Below are positions 18,901 to 25,006 of a stretch of DNA of 64,000 bases, in pieces. Each line of letters begins with the position of its first letter. The stretch's first letter is position 1. The stretch comes from Rheinheimera pacifica (lineage in GTDB: Bacteria > Pseudomonadota > Gammaproteobacteria > Enterobacterales > Alteromonadaceae), in NCBI RefSeq assembly GCF_024809855.1, contig NZ_JANUEM010000003.1, positions 1-64,000 of the forward strand. Reading direction: 5' to 3'. Made by a program: the position numbers and the translations under genes. A model generated the notes under the pieces. That model made no database searches and was not told the origin of the DNA. It saw only the letters and a program-made list of their open reading frames with translations.

Positions 18901-20041
18901 TACCTACAACCCGATACTCGGCCGTTTTATGCAAGCTGATCCGTTTATCCAGGCCCCTTCTAACCTGCAAAACTATAACCGTTATAGTTATGTGCTAAAC
19001 AACCCGATGAGCTATACCGATCCTAGTGGGTATTTCTTTAAATCGATTGGCAAGTTTGTTAAGAAATATTGGCGAGTGATAGCGGCGGCAGTCGTTACAT
19101 ATGTTACAGCCGGTGCTGCAAGCGGGTGGGCAGCAAGTTGGGGATTTGCTGCTGGTACTATGGGGAATGCAGTGGTTGCCGGAGCTATGACGGGAGTTAT
19201 AGGGGGGGCAATAGCTACTGGAAACTTAAGAGGAGCTTTAGCTGGGGCATTAACGGGAGCAGTATTCGGCGCTATAGGTCATCAAATACATGGCGCGGAG
19301 GGGACTGCAAATGCATGGTCTACAGGAGAGCAAATGTTAGCTCATGGGATTGCTGGGGGAGTAATGAGTTCTTTACAAGGAGGCCAGTTCGGACATGGCT
19401 TTATTTCCGCAGGTATCATGAAAGGTGTAGGGAAAATACAGACTTCAGCCTCCTTAGGCCGTACATTAATACAAGCAATTGCTGGAGGTACAGTATCTAA
19501 GCTGACCGGAGGTAAGTTTGCTAATGGCGCTGTAACTTCTGCAATGCAATATACAGTAAATGAGTTAATGCCTGAGCTCGCTGCCAAAGCAAACAAAATG
19601 TTTAGCCATGCCAAGTTTGATGACATGGTTTCTACAAATGCTCAGGTGGGCATTGATTTGCCAACGGGCACTTCTGTATCTACAGATGGAGAAAATGGTG
19701 CAATGGGGCAGTCTATTAATATTAACGCAAAAATTGTTGATATAACGGTTGGCGGTGAATGCTCATTTAGTGGAAGTTGTAGTGGAGAGTTGGGTGTAGC
19801 AAAGTCATTGACTTTTATTGATGAAAAGCTAGCGTCAGTCCAAGTAAAAGCGGCGCTTAATACTGACGGGAATTTAAGTGGCTCACTCCAAGGAAAAATT
19901 ATGGGGAAAAATGTGCAAGGGACAGTAACGTTGCGTGGTACTGCAGTGTCAGGTAATGGAGCCACTCTAATGAATATAACAGAACAGAGCCTAATAAAAG
20001 CTACTACAAATAAATTCCTCCAGAAAGCAGGTGGGTTTTGA
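12998..20041 (+). CDS. RHS2: SpvB/FG-GAP/RHS polymorphic toxin, Sec-exported
   Basis: This 2347-residue protein has a signal peptide (to about 24, ending TAKA) and the ~137-residue leader shared with 3080-3604. An SpvB-type region follows (about 160-260; GEFRVDESGAANYQLPLAIP, GMGWQF). At least seven FG-GAP-like repeats of the form D-x-NGDG-x-x-D lie at about 530-920. Then come YD repeats to about 1960 and the RHS core end GRFMQADPF and LNNPMSYTDPSGYF (about 1970-2010). The ~337-residue tail starts with a Gly-zipper-like hydrophobic part and has GG-x-x-SKLTGGKFANGAVTSA at about 2165. It ends in a beta-rich repeat-like part; no catalytic motif recognised. Related Tc/SpvB/RHS proteins form shells around toxins. 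The following gene is the likely immunity gene. Confidence 0.85.
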   Translation: MRAVVRYVLLTVIILAGFTAKADSAGYKIYSDYAGNIYLEAPKKFVLIHGEVSIPLSLIPINGLLKLVQGANGWSLEVLTEAQWKALQLTEGHSAVSGLKYADVDGDGRPDITITFDVASLPALIVKDLTTSPVLQQTGVSVPYDPVDPVLHQPPVLATLVGMSAGEFRVDESGAANYQLPLAIPAGIAGVQPALAFNYNSSAGDGYMGMGWQFAGASAVSRCPKNIAVDNVQGNISFSASDRLCLDGQRLVTKGRANDIGVSDSVYWSATEYHTELESFGIVRQHGSTAQGPLAFSVETKSGEIHYYGDISAVSGNDSMGKPLALSLKSYGGSAETGSDAFFETAASSNKARLWALKAIKDVKGNYIAFRYAKDVSKGEHYLAEVHYTGRAGGAAPFARVILNYENNTKISVGWHAGSRVAMTKLLTSVDIYQDAALFRHYRLNYFNTNVLEEKNYLESIQECTDTNAKSCLPATVFEWERPAAIVTGYNTECNSTYDALNYCWQASIGKSFAPFSTSSTLKGASNERQYQQIIDINGDGYADMVYPRSGSWRVRFGGTANYATESTLTALGVNKKEYAQTIDYNGDGQRDLLIADSATKNWHTLAYIPSTSQSVQCEPNGGGTKLCVPVTVTSSYTLIDTQRNAFGLEGQAFVADIDGDGLEDIVYLRNNRFKMYRNLGKLMNGSYFSEEVDLGPIGGSDATGTFSPLIFTADMKSASMIDINGDGKTDILLRVTESRCSGGNFSPTECERRGFRWTSITRLKLFVSTGTQLVNDADDMTNYSDVRAVDLNGDGYTDILYRANNIWHYRLSDGSAFQAARSTGLSVADNLKHLTYFLDLNGDGRTDILLPTSNNTWQVYLTRPSTNAEQVVFERRGTRAFDANATIQFADINADGKLDLLTSTNDSGWKTFLGTRPNIKDHVIKNITNGWGVKTSIAYKNITDSNVYFRQSSSNNISSDYFSPRAGLYVVSNVSTQTTATNSVGVDYQYGGLLLHKKGRGLLGFEVLRTTDKQTDVVTETVYHQEWPYTGIPKSTSQAKGTVQLSFAQNNVNVINSAYGGKFPYIQSTEEFSYQQGSDGREYGLAKTSSTFTYDSYGNLTASTLVQSDIANNAERLVTTTVNDYGTSAIYQRYGRLTSSSVRKQLYESNALKSDISRSSAFSYYSGDLMLETETLSPGDAKTKTTTRYSYDAAGNTTAKAVTAGTNASGSATATRTSRTVYDNRFRYIKQSVDVTGHSTDFTYNSMPADTVTGIIRYINATDSNGQTSRQYFDVLGRQYHAYQKGKGDNDPIINSYSYQYYCGSSCDISGAYVRITQVTDGQAEQQQFLDKFGRAIASKTQLSDGTWSVSTTSYDSQGRPDKTYEPGKDTASTLFSQAHYDNLGRISSTSLASGGTSSIEYQGLTVVETDPNNKTKRTTNNYLGQSKQVEDHLGNKLQYSYDAFGNLDTVTAISGSVSSVRTKNLYDAYGRKYQMTDQDKGTWSYVYNAFGELLSQTNANNQVTTFNYDAIGRQSRRQDPSGTTCWEYGSSAISYNLNKLVRVRSFDSNVACDTTVTPAYEEIYSYNSRGLASGKLVRTAGSSFRISSTYDSYNRLNLLTYPSWSLNPADDVVIKHHYDNGALTKLIDNQSNRVYQQVSEINARGQATKVIYANGVTEDRAFYAHSGWLDTLTVKRGSTHVHNMDYNYDYVGNVSQRQLNFGSVGSQAGFTEVFGYDDLHRVTSRTISAVSGSSGYNSLPAALKMNESYRFDHFGNMTFKTNVGNYCYTATNAAGIKLTNRLTAVGPASNCTGTGTYTFSYDNNGNVTNDGKRSFTYTAFDKPARVTQGANRTDFAYGPDRQMFRRIDVRDNKTTDTLYIDGAYERANLPTGVTEHKFYVGNAVITKRSNNAHDEHYLHKDGQGSTTSITNASGALLQQFIYDPWGKQYSVSTNSVFNTYSNPGTSKGYTGHNMVNDFEVIHMGGRTYNPILGRFMQADPFIQAPSNLQNYNRYSYVLNNPMSYTDPSGYFFKSIGKFVKKYWRVIAAAVVTYVTAGAASGWAASWGFAAGTMGNAVVAGAMTGVIGGAIATGNLRGALAGALTGAVFGAIGHQIHGAEGTANAWSTGEQMLAHGIAGGVMSSLQGGQFGHGFISAGIMKGVGKIQTSASLGRTLIQAIAGGTVSKLTGGKFANGAVTSAMQYTVNELMPELAAKANKMFSHAKFDDMVSTNAQVGIDLPTGTSVSTDGENGAMGQSININAKIVDITVGGECSFSGSCSGELGVAKSLTFIDEKLASVQVKAALNTDGNLSGSLQGKIMGKNVQGTVTLRGTAVSGNGATLMNITEQSLIKATTNKFLQKAGGF

Positions 20042-20057
20042 AAAAGGTAAGAAAATC

Positions 20058-20783
20058 ATGAGGACAGTTCTTTTATTAATTTTTTTTCTATATTGCGTTA
20101 CTGCTAATGGTGAAGTTTTGAATCATGATGCGATAGTATCAGAATATAATAGTGCCAAAAAAGAGGCAGACTTGGGAAGTGATACTGCAATGCTTGAAGT
20201 GTTCAGTATTTTTTATAAGACATATCCAGTTTTAGCAGATAAAACTCAGGAGGCAAGCAATTATCTAATGAAGTCAGCGCTTGCTGGAAATGCAAGTGCT
20301 CAATTTAACATGGGTTTTTTACAACAAAACGGAGATGTATTCGAAAAAAACATTGACAATGCAATATTATGGCTGGAGAAAGCGGAAAGTAATGGGCATC
20401 AAAGAAGTTCAAGACAACTAGGCTTCGCATACCTGGAAAAGTATTATTTGAATGAAGATAAAATTGATCTGTATGAAAAATCTCAATTTTGGTTTAAGAA
20501 ATCGGCATTAAAAGGCGACACTATTAGTATGCGGCAGTTTGCGCTTGGGGTTTTATCAAGAGAAAAAGATCAAGAATCATTTAAGGTTGCAGAAAATTGG
20601 TTGGAGAGCGCTGTCCATAATGGGGATGTACCATCAATGAGGTATCTAGCTCAGTACTATGAGCTTAGGTATGAAGTTGAAAAAGATAAAGATTACTTAT
20701 CTAAAGCCAAAGATCTTTTCAAACGAGCGGCAGAGCTTGGTGATAGTGAATCGTCTGCTTGGCTGCTAAAAAACTTAGAGTAG
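20058..20783 (+). CDS. Exported Sel1-repeat protein, putative RHS2 immunity
   Basis: This 241-residue protein starts at ATG 20058 (signal peptide MRTVLLLIFFLYCVTANG), 16 bases after the RHS2 stop; an earlier in-frame ATG at 20031 would overlap RHS2 and hide the signal. Four to five Sel1/TPR-like helical repeats follow (SALAGNASAQFNMGFL, AESNGHQRSSRQLGFAYL, SALKGDTISMRQFALGVL, AVHNGDVPSMRYLAQYY, AAELGDSESSAWLL). Sel1 proteins act by protein-protein binding. Position directly behind a polymorphic toxin suggests immunity in the periplasm, but that role is inferred. Confidence 0.65.
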   Translation: MRTVLLLIFFLYCVTANGEVLNHDAIVSEYNSAKKEADLGSDTAMLEVFSIFYKTYPVLADKTQEASNYLMKSALAGNASAQFNMGFLQQNGDVFEKNIDNAILWLEKAESNGHQRSSRQLGFAYLEKYYLNEDKIDLYEKSQFWFKKSALKGDTISMRQFALGVLSREKDQESFKVAENWLESAVHNGDVPSMRYLAQYYELRYEVEKDKDYLSKAKDLFKRAAELGDSESSAWLLKNLE

Positions 20784-20843
20784 AATATAAATAACAATAA
20801 ATTGGGAAGTAGGTAACTTCTTCGCTACTCTTGGGAGCTAAAT

Positions 20844-21117
20844 ATGAAAATATACTTATTTATCGTAGCATTGCTACTTTCTACGAATGCTTTTTCTAAC
20901 GTTACTGTCCAGGTCGAGGTGGTACGCATTTATCTGGTGGCAGCGCTGATCATTTAAATTAAAAAACAACCATTGTGGGAGTGCTAGCCAGTACTATTAC
21001 TTTATGCACTGCCTTAGCAGTGAAGTAGAAAAAGCCTGATTCGCCTTGCTGCTGGCTGCCGCTAATACAAGTAAGCCGGTAAGTGTGTCGGTACCAGCAT
21101 GCCCGACAACCTCTTAA
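20844..21117 (+). pseudogene. Small exported-protein family, broken
   Basis: ATG 20844 begins a signal peptide (MKIYLFIVALLLSTNAFS) and NVTVQVEVVRIY, then the frame ends. Later pieces in another frame give MHCLSSEVEKA, a TGA, and the family helix FALLLAAANTSKPVSVSV with a late Cys in PACPTT. At least one frameshift and one stop are present. The 27-bp repeat follows immediately. Confidence 0.6.
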
Positions 21118-21122
21118 TGTGC

Positions 21123-21149
21123 AGGTGCGTTATATTTATCAGGATTATT
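21123..21149 (+). repeat. 27-bp direct repeat, copy 2
   Basis: Exact match to 8695-8721. Here it is followed by an AT-rich 100-bp stretch and then the intact family gene at 21255. Confidence 0.6.
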
Positions 21150-21254
21150 GATGATTTTATGTTTAAGATTCTCCTGGTGCTTTATTTAAATTTTTCTCTA
21201 AGTTAGAGTTATTATAATAAATTTATCTTAAATTTTAACATTTTCTGGGGTTTT

Positions 21255-21572
21255 ATGACAAAATCAATAATACTTATCGCTTCGGCGGCCTTAGTTTTTA
21301 GTTCTTCTACACTTGCCCGGACAAACTGTCCCGCTGCATTGGTGCAAAATATCCAGATTGAATCAGATAAAGTACTTTATGTACAGTATGGCTACCCATG
21401 GCGAAGTCTTGGCAATTTAAATGAACCTGGCACTCGTGAAAGGCTATCTGCTTTACTGGCAGCTCAAATGGCTGGAAAAAAGGTTGCTGTTTCTTATAAA
21501 GATGCCGAATACGATTGCAGTACTACTAACTACAGTGTTAGTGCTTATTTGTTGCGTACTTATACTGATTGA
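21255..21572 (+). CDS. Small exported protein, array family
   Basis: This 105-residue protein has signal peptide MTKSIILIASAALVFSSSTL ending LA. The mature part RTNCPAALVQNIQIESDKVL carries its first Cys near the N-terminus rather than mid-chain. The helix RLSALLAAQMAGKKVAVSY and a Cys in YDCSTTNY follow. It starts a run of six intact tandem members with no RHS gene behind them. Function unknown. Confidence 0.75.
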   Translation: MTKSIILIASAALVFSSSTLARTNCPAALVQNIQIESDKVLYVQYGYPWRSLGNLNEPGTRERLSALLAAQMAGKKVAVSYKDAEYDCSTTNYSVSAYLLRTYTD

Positions 21573-21619
21573 TTTCTATAATACACACAATAATATTTAA
21601 AAAAGTATTATTATAGAAA
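21573..21619. repeat. AT-rich inverted repeat
   Basis: TTTCTATAATA at 21573-21583 pairs with TATTATAGAAA at 21609-21619 around a 25-base loop, beginning inside the stop region of the preceding gene. It could be a weak transcription stop or mRNA-stabilising hairpin between two tandem genes. No T run follows. Confidence 0.4.
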
Positions 21620-21664
21620 TGCCATTCATATTGATATGGATCTTTTTAACTTAGGGATTAAGAT

Positions 21665-22006
21665 ATGCCGCTGAAATTGAAGTTCATTAGTATTATATTT
21701 TTACTTTTTCATGGCAACCTGTACTCGGCAACTGTAGATTGTGCCAATATGGTTATCAGTTCAGTAACTGTAGAAGGGCCGCGTGATGATCAGCATGTTT
21801 TTCAAAATAAGCTATTGATACTTTTCCAATCAGAGTGCGCATCTAAGAGATATGTGCATGCTAGTTTAGACCACCCTGCTTTTAATGGTTTTCTCAGTAT
21901 TGCACTTGCGGCAAAGGCCTCTAATCGAAAGGTACATATTGGCGTGAATACGAATGAACAAACAGGCGCTTCTAATCAGCTAGCACATATTTCTATTGCG
22001 GATTAA
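21665..22006 (+). CDS. Small exported protein, array family
   Basis: This 113-residue protein has signal peptide MPLKLKFISIIFLLFHGNLY ending SA. The mature part has VDCANMVISSVTVEG, a Cys in SECASKRY and the helix FLSIALAAKASNRKVHIGV. The late Cys of the family is absent; instead a Cys lies at the mature N-terminus, so the disulfide may be rearranged. Function unknown. Confidence 0.73.
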   Translation: MPLKLKFISIIFLLFHGNLYSATVDCANMVISSVTVEGPRDDQHVFQNKLLILFQSECASKRYVHASLDHPAFNGFLSIALAAKASNRKVHIGVNTNEQTGASNQLAHISIAD

Positions 22007-22044
22007 ATTCATTTGATAATTTTTTTGCGGTTTAAAGGAATTAA

Positions 22045-22362
22045 ATGAGATATTTTCTACTTTTTATAGCGCTATTTCCCTTAATGGGTTTAGCTGGCGA
22101 ATTAACTCGTGGCGCCTCCATATTGGAGGTGGCAAATCATGCTGGCTTGGACAGTAAAAATTTTGCAGTACAAGTTGAGGGTGGTATTGGCCCTTGTATG
22201 GGATGGATATACTTTGAAGAAGAAAACGCACCTTCACCATCAGCCCACAATCAGGCATTCGCCATTGCACTGACAGCGCTAACTGCCGGAAAAAAAGTTC
22301 GGATACATAATTATTCAAGTGATTCTTGTACTGGCGCAACATTTATTTCAATTTCTCGTTAG
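22045..22362 (+). CDS. Small exported protein, array family
   Basis: This 105-residue protein has signal peptide MRYFLLFIALFPLMGLA and an AAAGGAATTAA ribosome region. The mature part has ASILEVANHAG, VQVEGGIGPCMGWIYFEEEN with the mid Cys, the helix FAIALTALTAGKKVRIHNY and a Cys in DSCTGATF, then ISISR. It is close to the family consensus. Function unknown. Confidence 0.75.
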   Translation: MRYFLLFIALFPLMGLAGELTRGASILEVANHAGLDSKNFAVQVEGGIGPCMGWIYFEEENAPSPSAHNQAFAIALTALTAGKKVRIHNYSSDSCTGATFISISR

Positions 22363-22398
22363 TTTACATGGTGTTGAAATTAAACAATTGGTGATAAT

Positions 22399-22740
22399 GT
22401 GAAAGTGAGTAATAGGTTTTCCTGGTTATTTTTATTAACGCTGAGTAGCGCTAACGTTTTGGCAGCTGACTACGTAGGTTCCGGCATCACTACAGTTGAT
22501 TTTATTACATCTTACAACGGCAATGGCGATGTAATGTTTAGGCTTAAAGAACCGATTGAAGCCTGCTCAAGAGGATATTGGCTAAGCACAACTGATACTG
22601 GCTTTCAGGCAAATATGTCGATGTTGCTGGCTGCTTACCAGGCGAACTCTAAGGTGAGAATATATGGGCTGCCAGGCCAAAGTTGGCCTTCAAGCACTAA
22701 CTTATACTGTAAAGTATATAGTGTCGAGTATCATAGATAG
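22399..22740 (+). CDS. Small exported protein, array family
   Basis: This 113-residue protein starts at GTG 22399 with a signal peptide ending SSANVLA. The mature part ADYVGSGITTVDFI resembles the start of the broken gene at 8725. It has a Cys in EACSRGYWLS, the helix MSMLLAAYQANSKVRIYGL and a Cys in LYCKVYSVEY. It is probably co-transcribed with the gene 16 bases downstream. Confidence 0.75.
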   Translation: MKVSNRFSWLFLLTLSSANVLAADYVGSGITTVDFITSYNGNGDVMFRLKEPIEACSRGYWLSTTDTGFQANMSMLLAAYQANSKVRIYGLPGQSWPSSTNLYCKVYSVEYHR

Positions 22741-22756
22741 CGGCTCTGGAGATAGT

Positions 22757-23098
22757 ATGAATAAAATGGCTTTTAGAATAATTTTGATAATGTTGACTTT
22801 ACTGTCGGGGCCAGTGAATGCCGCTGGCGGTTTGCCTGCTAATAAAATAAATAAACTGGCATTTCAGACTGGTGGGCTATTTATTTATGCCAATAACTGG
22901 GCGAACCCCAATTCATGCTCTAGAAACTCTGCGGTTGTTTTATTACAGAGCGATCCAAATTATGATAAAGCCTATGCGCTTATCTTGGCAGCATATATGT
23001 CTGGTAAAATGCTGTCAGGTTATTCAGATGGTTGCACAGAGTTTGATGCTCAAACCTACAATACTATTCGTGGTCATAAATATCTTACTGTAGAGTAG
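22757..23098 (+). CDS. Small exported protein, array family
   Basis: ATG 22757, 5 bases behind GGAG, gives 113 residues with a signal peptide ending GPVNA; a longer frame upstream would overlap the previous gene and is rejected. The mature part has NKINKLAFQTGG, a Cys in NSCSRNSAVVLL, the helix YALILAAYMSGKMLSGY and DGCTEF. Function unknown. Confidence 0.75.
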   Translation: MNKMAFRIILIMLTLLSGPVNAAGGLPANKINKLAFQTGGLFIYANNWANPNSCSRNSAVVLLQSDPNYDKAYALILAAYMSGKMLSGYSDGCTEFDAQTYNTIRGHKYLTVE

Positions 23099-23137
23099 TG
23101 AGGTATGTTTTATCAGTTTTATAGTTTTGGATTTGTT

Positions 23138-23461
23138 ATGAAATTAAAAATATTATTTTTTCTGTCCCTTTTTTCTGCAGCCGTAGAATGCGATCCTATT
23201 TGGAGCGATTATACTGAGATAACTAATTTGTATCCTACAGATTACGGTTTGGCATTTAATACATTATATAAAAACCTTGAACTTAGTAGTTGTGATGGTG
23301 GCACGCGCTTTATACTGAATAAAGACTCTGCAGAGTACAATACCCAGGTATCGGTACTTATTGCAGCATTTATGGCACAAAAAAGGGTAAATTTATATAT
23401 TGAAGATCTACCTGCAAAATGTTTCGCAACGGTTATTCGTTTTAGAGTAGCACGTTATTGA
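23138..23461 (+). CDS. Small exported protein, array family (SCDGG type)
   Basis: ATG 23138 gives 107 residues with signal peptide MKLKILFFLSLFSAAVE, cut near ECD; the upstream ATG at 23105 adds 11 residues and cannot be excluded. The mature part has YTEITNLYPTD, LSSCDGGTRFIL, the helix VSVLIAAFMAQKRVNLYI and a Cys in AKCFATV. It is the clear sister of the gene at 2512, which is more than 20 kb away, so array members have moved or been exchanged. It is the last gene of the island. Confidence 0.74.
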   Translation: MKLKILFFLSLFSAAVECDPIWSDYTEITNLYPTDYGLAFNTLYKNLELSSCDGGTRFILNKDSAEYNTQVSVLIAAFMAQKRVNLYIEDLPAKCFATVIRFRVARY

Positions 23462-23492
23462 GCTCACTCCGGCGGCATATCTGTTCTAAGCA

Positions 23493-23897
23493 TCAAATAT
23501 CAAACATACGAATTATGCTTAGTATGGCAAGAGCGATATAGGTGATAGCCACAGTTGGCTTTAGCGCCTGGTGCAAATATGACATGGCCAGGGCGGTGAT
23601 GCCGCCACGTTGTTGCTGCCAGGCGCTGTGCCACTGCATACCAATGTCCTGGTTTTGTGCCAGCGCTTGCTCTAGCTGTAACAGCCGTTCGGCGGTACGC
23701 TGCTGTACTGTACGTAGCAAGGCTTCATGCAGCCAGAATAAGGCTATTGCTGCGAATTGAACGCGCGCGCTACTGCCGCTATGCAACAACCAAAACCACA
23801 CCAGCAGGCTAAGTAGTTTTAACCACAGCGCCTGCATATCCAATTTGGCGTAACTTTGTTGCAGGCAAAGCCATTCAGACTGGGTGCGTGCGGCCAT
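23493..23897 (-). CDS. Small membrane protein next to CDF transporter
   Basis: This 134-residue protein has one or two hydrophobic segments near residues 25-55 and one near 112-130, with a charged, Gln-rich helix between. It starts one base after the stop of the CDF transporter, so the two are probably one transcript. No family recognised. It may be an accessory membrane subunit, or simply a neighbour. Confidence 0.6.
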   Translation of the reverse strand: MAARTQSEWLCLQQSYAKLDMQALWLKLLSLLVWFWLLHSGSSARVQFAAIALFWLHEALLRTVQQRTAERLLQLEQALAQNQDIGMQWHSAWQQQRGGITALAMSYLHQALKPTVAITYIALAILSIIRMFDI

Positions 23898-23898
23898 G

Positions 23899-24801
23899 TT
23901 AAATTCCTTTATATTCCGTTACAGGGTTGGTTGGCGTGCCATGCGCGTGTTGTGGCTCTATATGTACGCTAAGTTCAACGCCCAGCTGCTGCATGGCCAG
24001 TTCGGCGTCGTCAGCTAACTGATGTGCCTGCTCTACTGTCCAGTGTCCAGGTACCTGCATATCTACCTGGGCAAACTGAAGGGTGGCGGCAGAGCGGGTG
24101 CGCAGGTTAATAAACTGCACTTTGCCGCTGGCAAAATGCTCCAGCGCCTGCGCTATTTCATTGATGCGGCGGTCAGGCAAGGCTTTGTCCATCAGGCCGT
24201 TTGCCGCACGATAAAGAATACCGCCACCTTCATGCAAAATATGCAGCGCGACAGCAATTGCCACCGCAGCATCTAGCCAGTTTTGTCCGGTAAGCACCGC
24301 AAGGCCAACGCCGATAACCACACCGGCGGTGGTCCAGACATCGGTCATCAGGTGCTTGCCATCGCCTTCCAGGGCCGGTGAATTATATTGCTTGCCACCT
24401 TTTAGTAACAGCATGGCAATAGCCAGATTGATCAGGCTGGCCAGTACCGTAAGCAAGGTGCCTATACCCAGCGTGGAGATAGGTTGCGGGTTAAACAGCC
24501 GTTCAATAGCTGTGGTAAGAATGACCAATGCAGCCAGAAAAATCATGCCGCCTTCAAAGGCGGCCGATAAATATTCCGCTTTGCTGTGACCATAAGGGTG
24601 GCTGTTGTCAGCCGGGCGGCGGGCAATGCTGACCATAGCCAGCGCAAAACCTGCGCCTGCAACGTTAACCAGAGATTCTACTGCATCAGATAAAAAACCG
24701 ACCGAGCCGGTAAGGTACCAGGCCAGGGACTTAAGCGCCATAGTGGCAAAAGCACCCACTAAAGACAGCAGCAGTAACTGGCGCGGGCGTAAGTTGACCA
24801 T
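23899..24801 (-). CDS. Cation diffusion facilitator (CDF) metal exporter
   Basis: This 300-residue protein has about six membrane segments and the CDF features: SVGFLSDAVESLVN in the second segment with the metal-site Asp, HPYGHSKAEYLSA in the loop before the third, and HILHEGG in the fifth. It ends in a short cytoplasmic domain rich in His (SVHIEPQHAHG). CDF proteins export divalent metals (Zn, Fe, Co, Cd) by proton antiport across the inner membrane. The substrate cannot be named from sequence alone; YiiP/FieF is the nearest textbook relative. Confidence 0.85.
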   Translation of the reverse strand: MVNLRPRQLLLLSLVGAFATMALKSLAWYLTGSVGFLSDAVESLVNVAGAGFALAMVSIARRPADNSHPYGHSKAEYLSAAFEGGMIFLAALVILTTAIERLFNPQPISTLGIGTLLTVLASLINLAIAMLLLKGGKQYNSPALEGDGKHLMTDVWTTAGVVIGVGLAVLTGQNWLDAAVAIAVALHILHEGGGILYRAANGLMDKALPDRRINEIAQALEHFASGKVQFINLRTRSAATLQFAQVDMQVPGHWTVEQAHQLADDAELAMQQLGVELSVHIEPQHAHGTPTNPVTEYKGI

Positions 24802-25006
24802 GGAAATATTCCGGAAATTGCTTGTAGTTACTGCAATGTAGAGTAGCTTCTGTTAGCTGCTATGTCATTGTTTAATATATCTGTCGATCTATGGGAGAGC
24901 CACAGACGTAATATTGCTGCCAGCCGGAGATTACCTTAATGTCATAAAACTGCCTTGTTGTGCGGCTACACTGCGGCCAGTTGTAAGCGGGATATTGGGA
25001 GCGGTG

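Noticed and set aside
1-23461. CRISPR or phage origin of the island
   Set aside because: No regularly spaced short repeats, no cas, capsid, tail or integrase genes; the content is exported proteins, RHS genes and one IS end.
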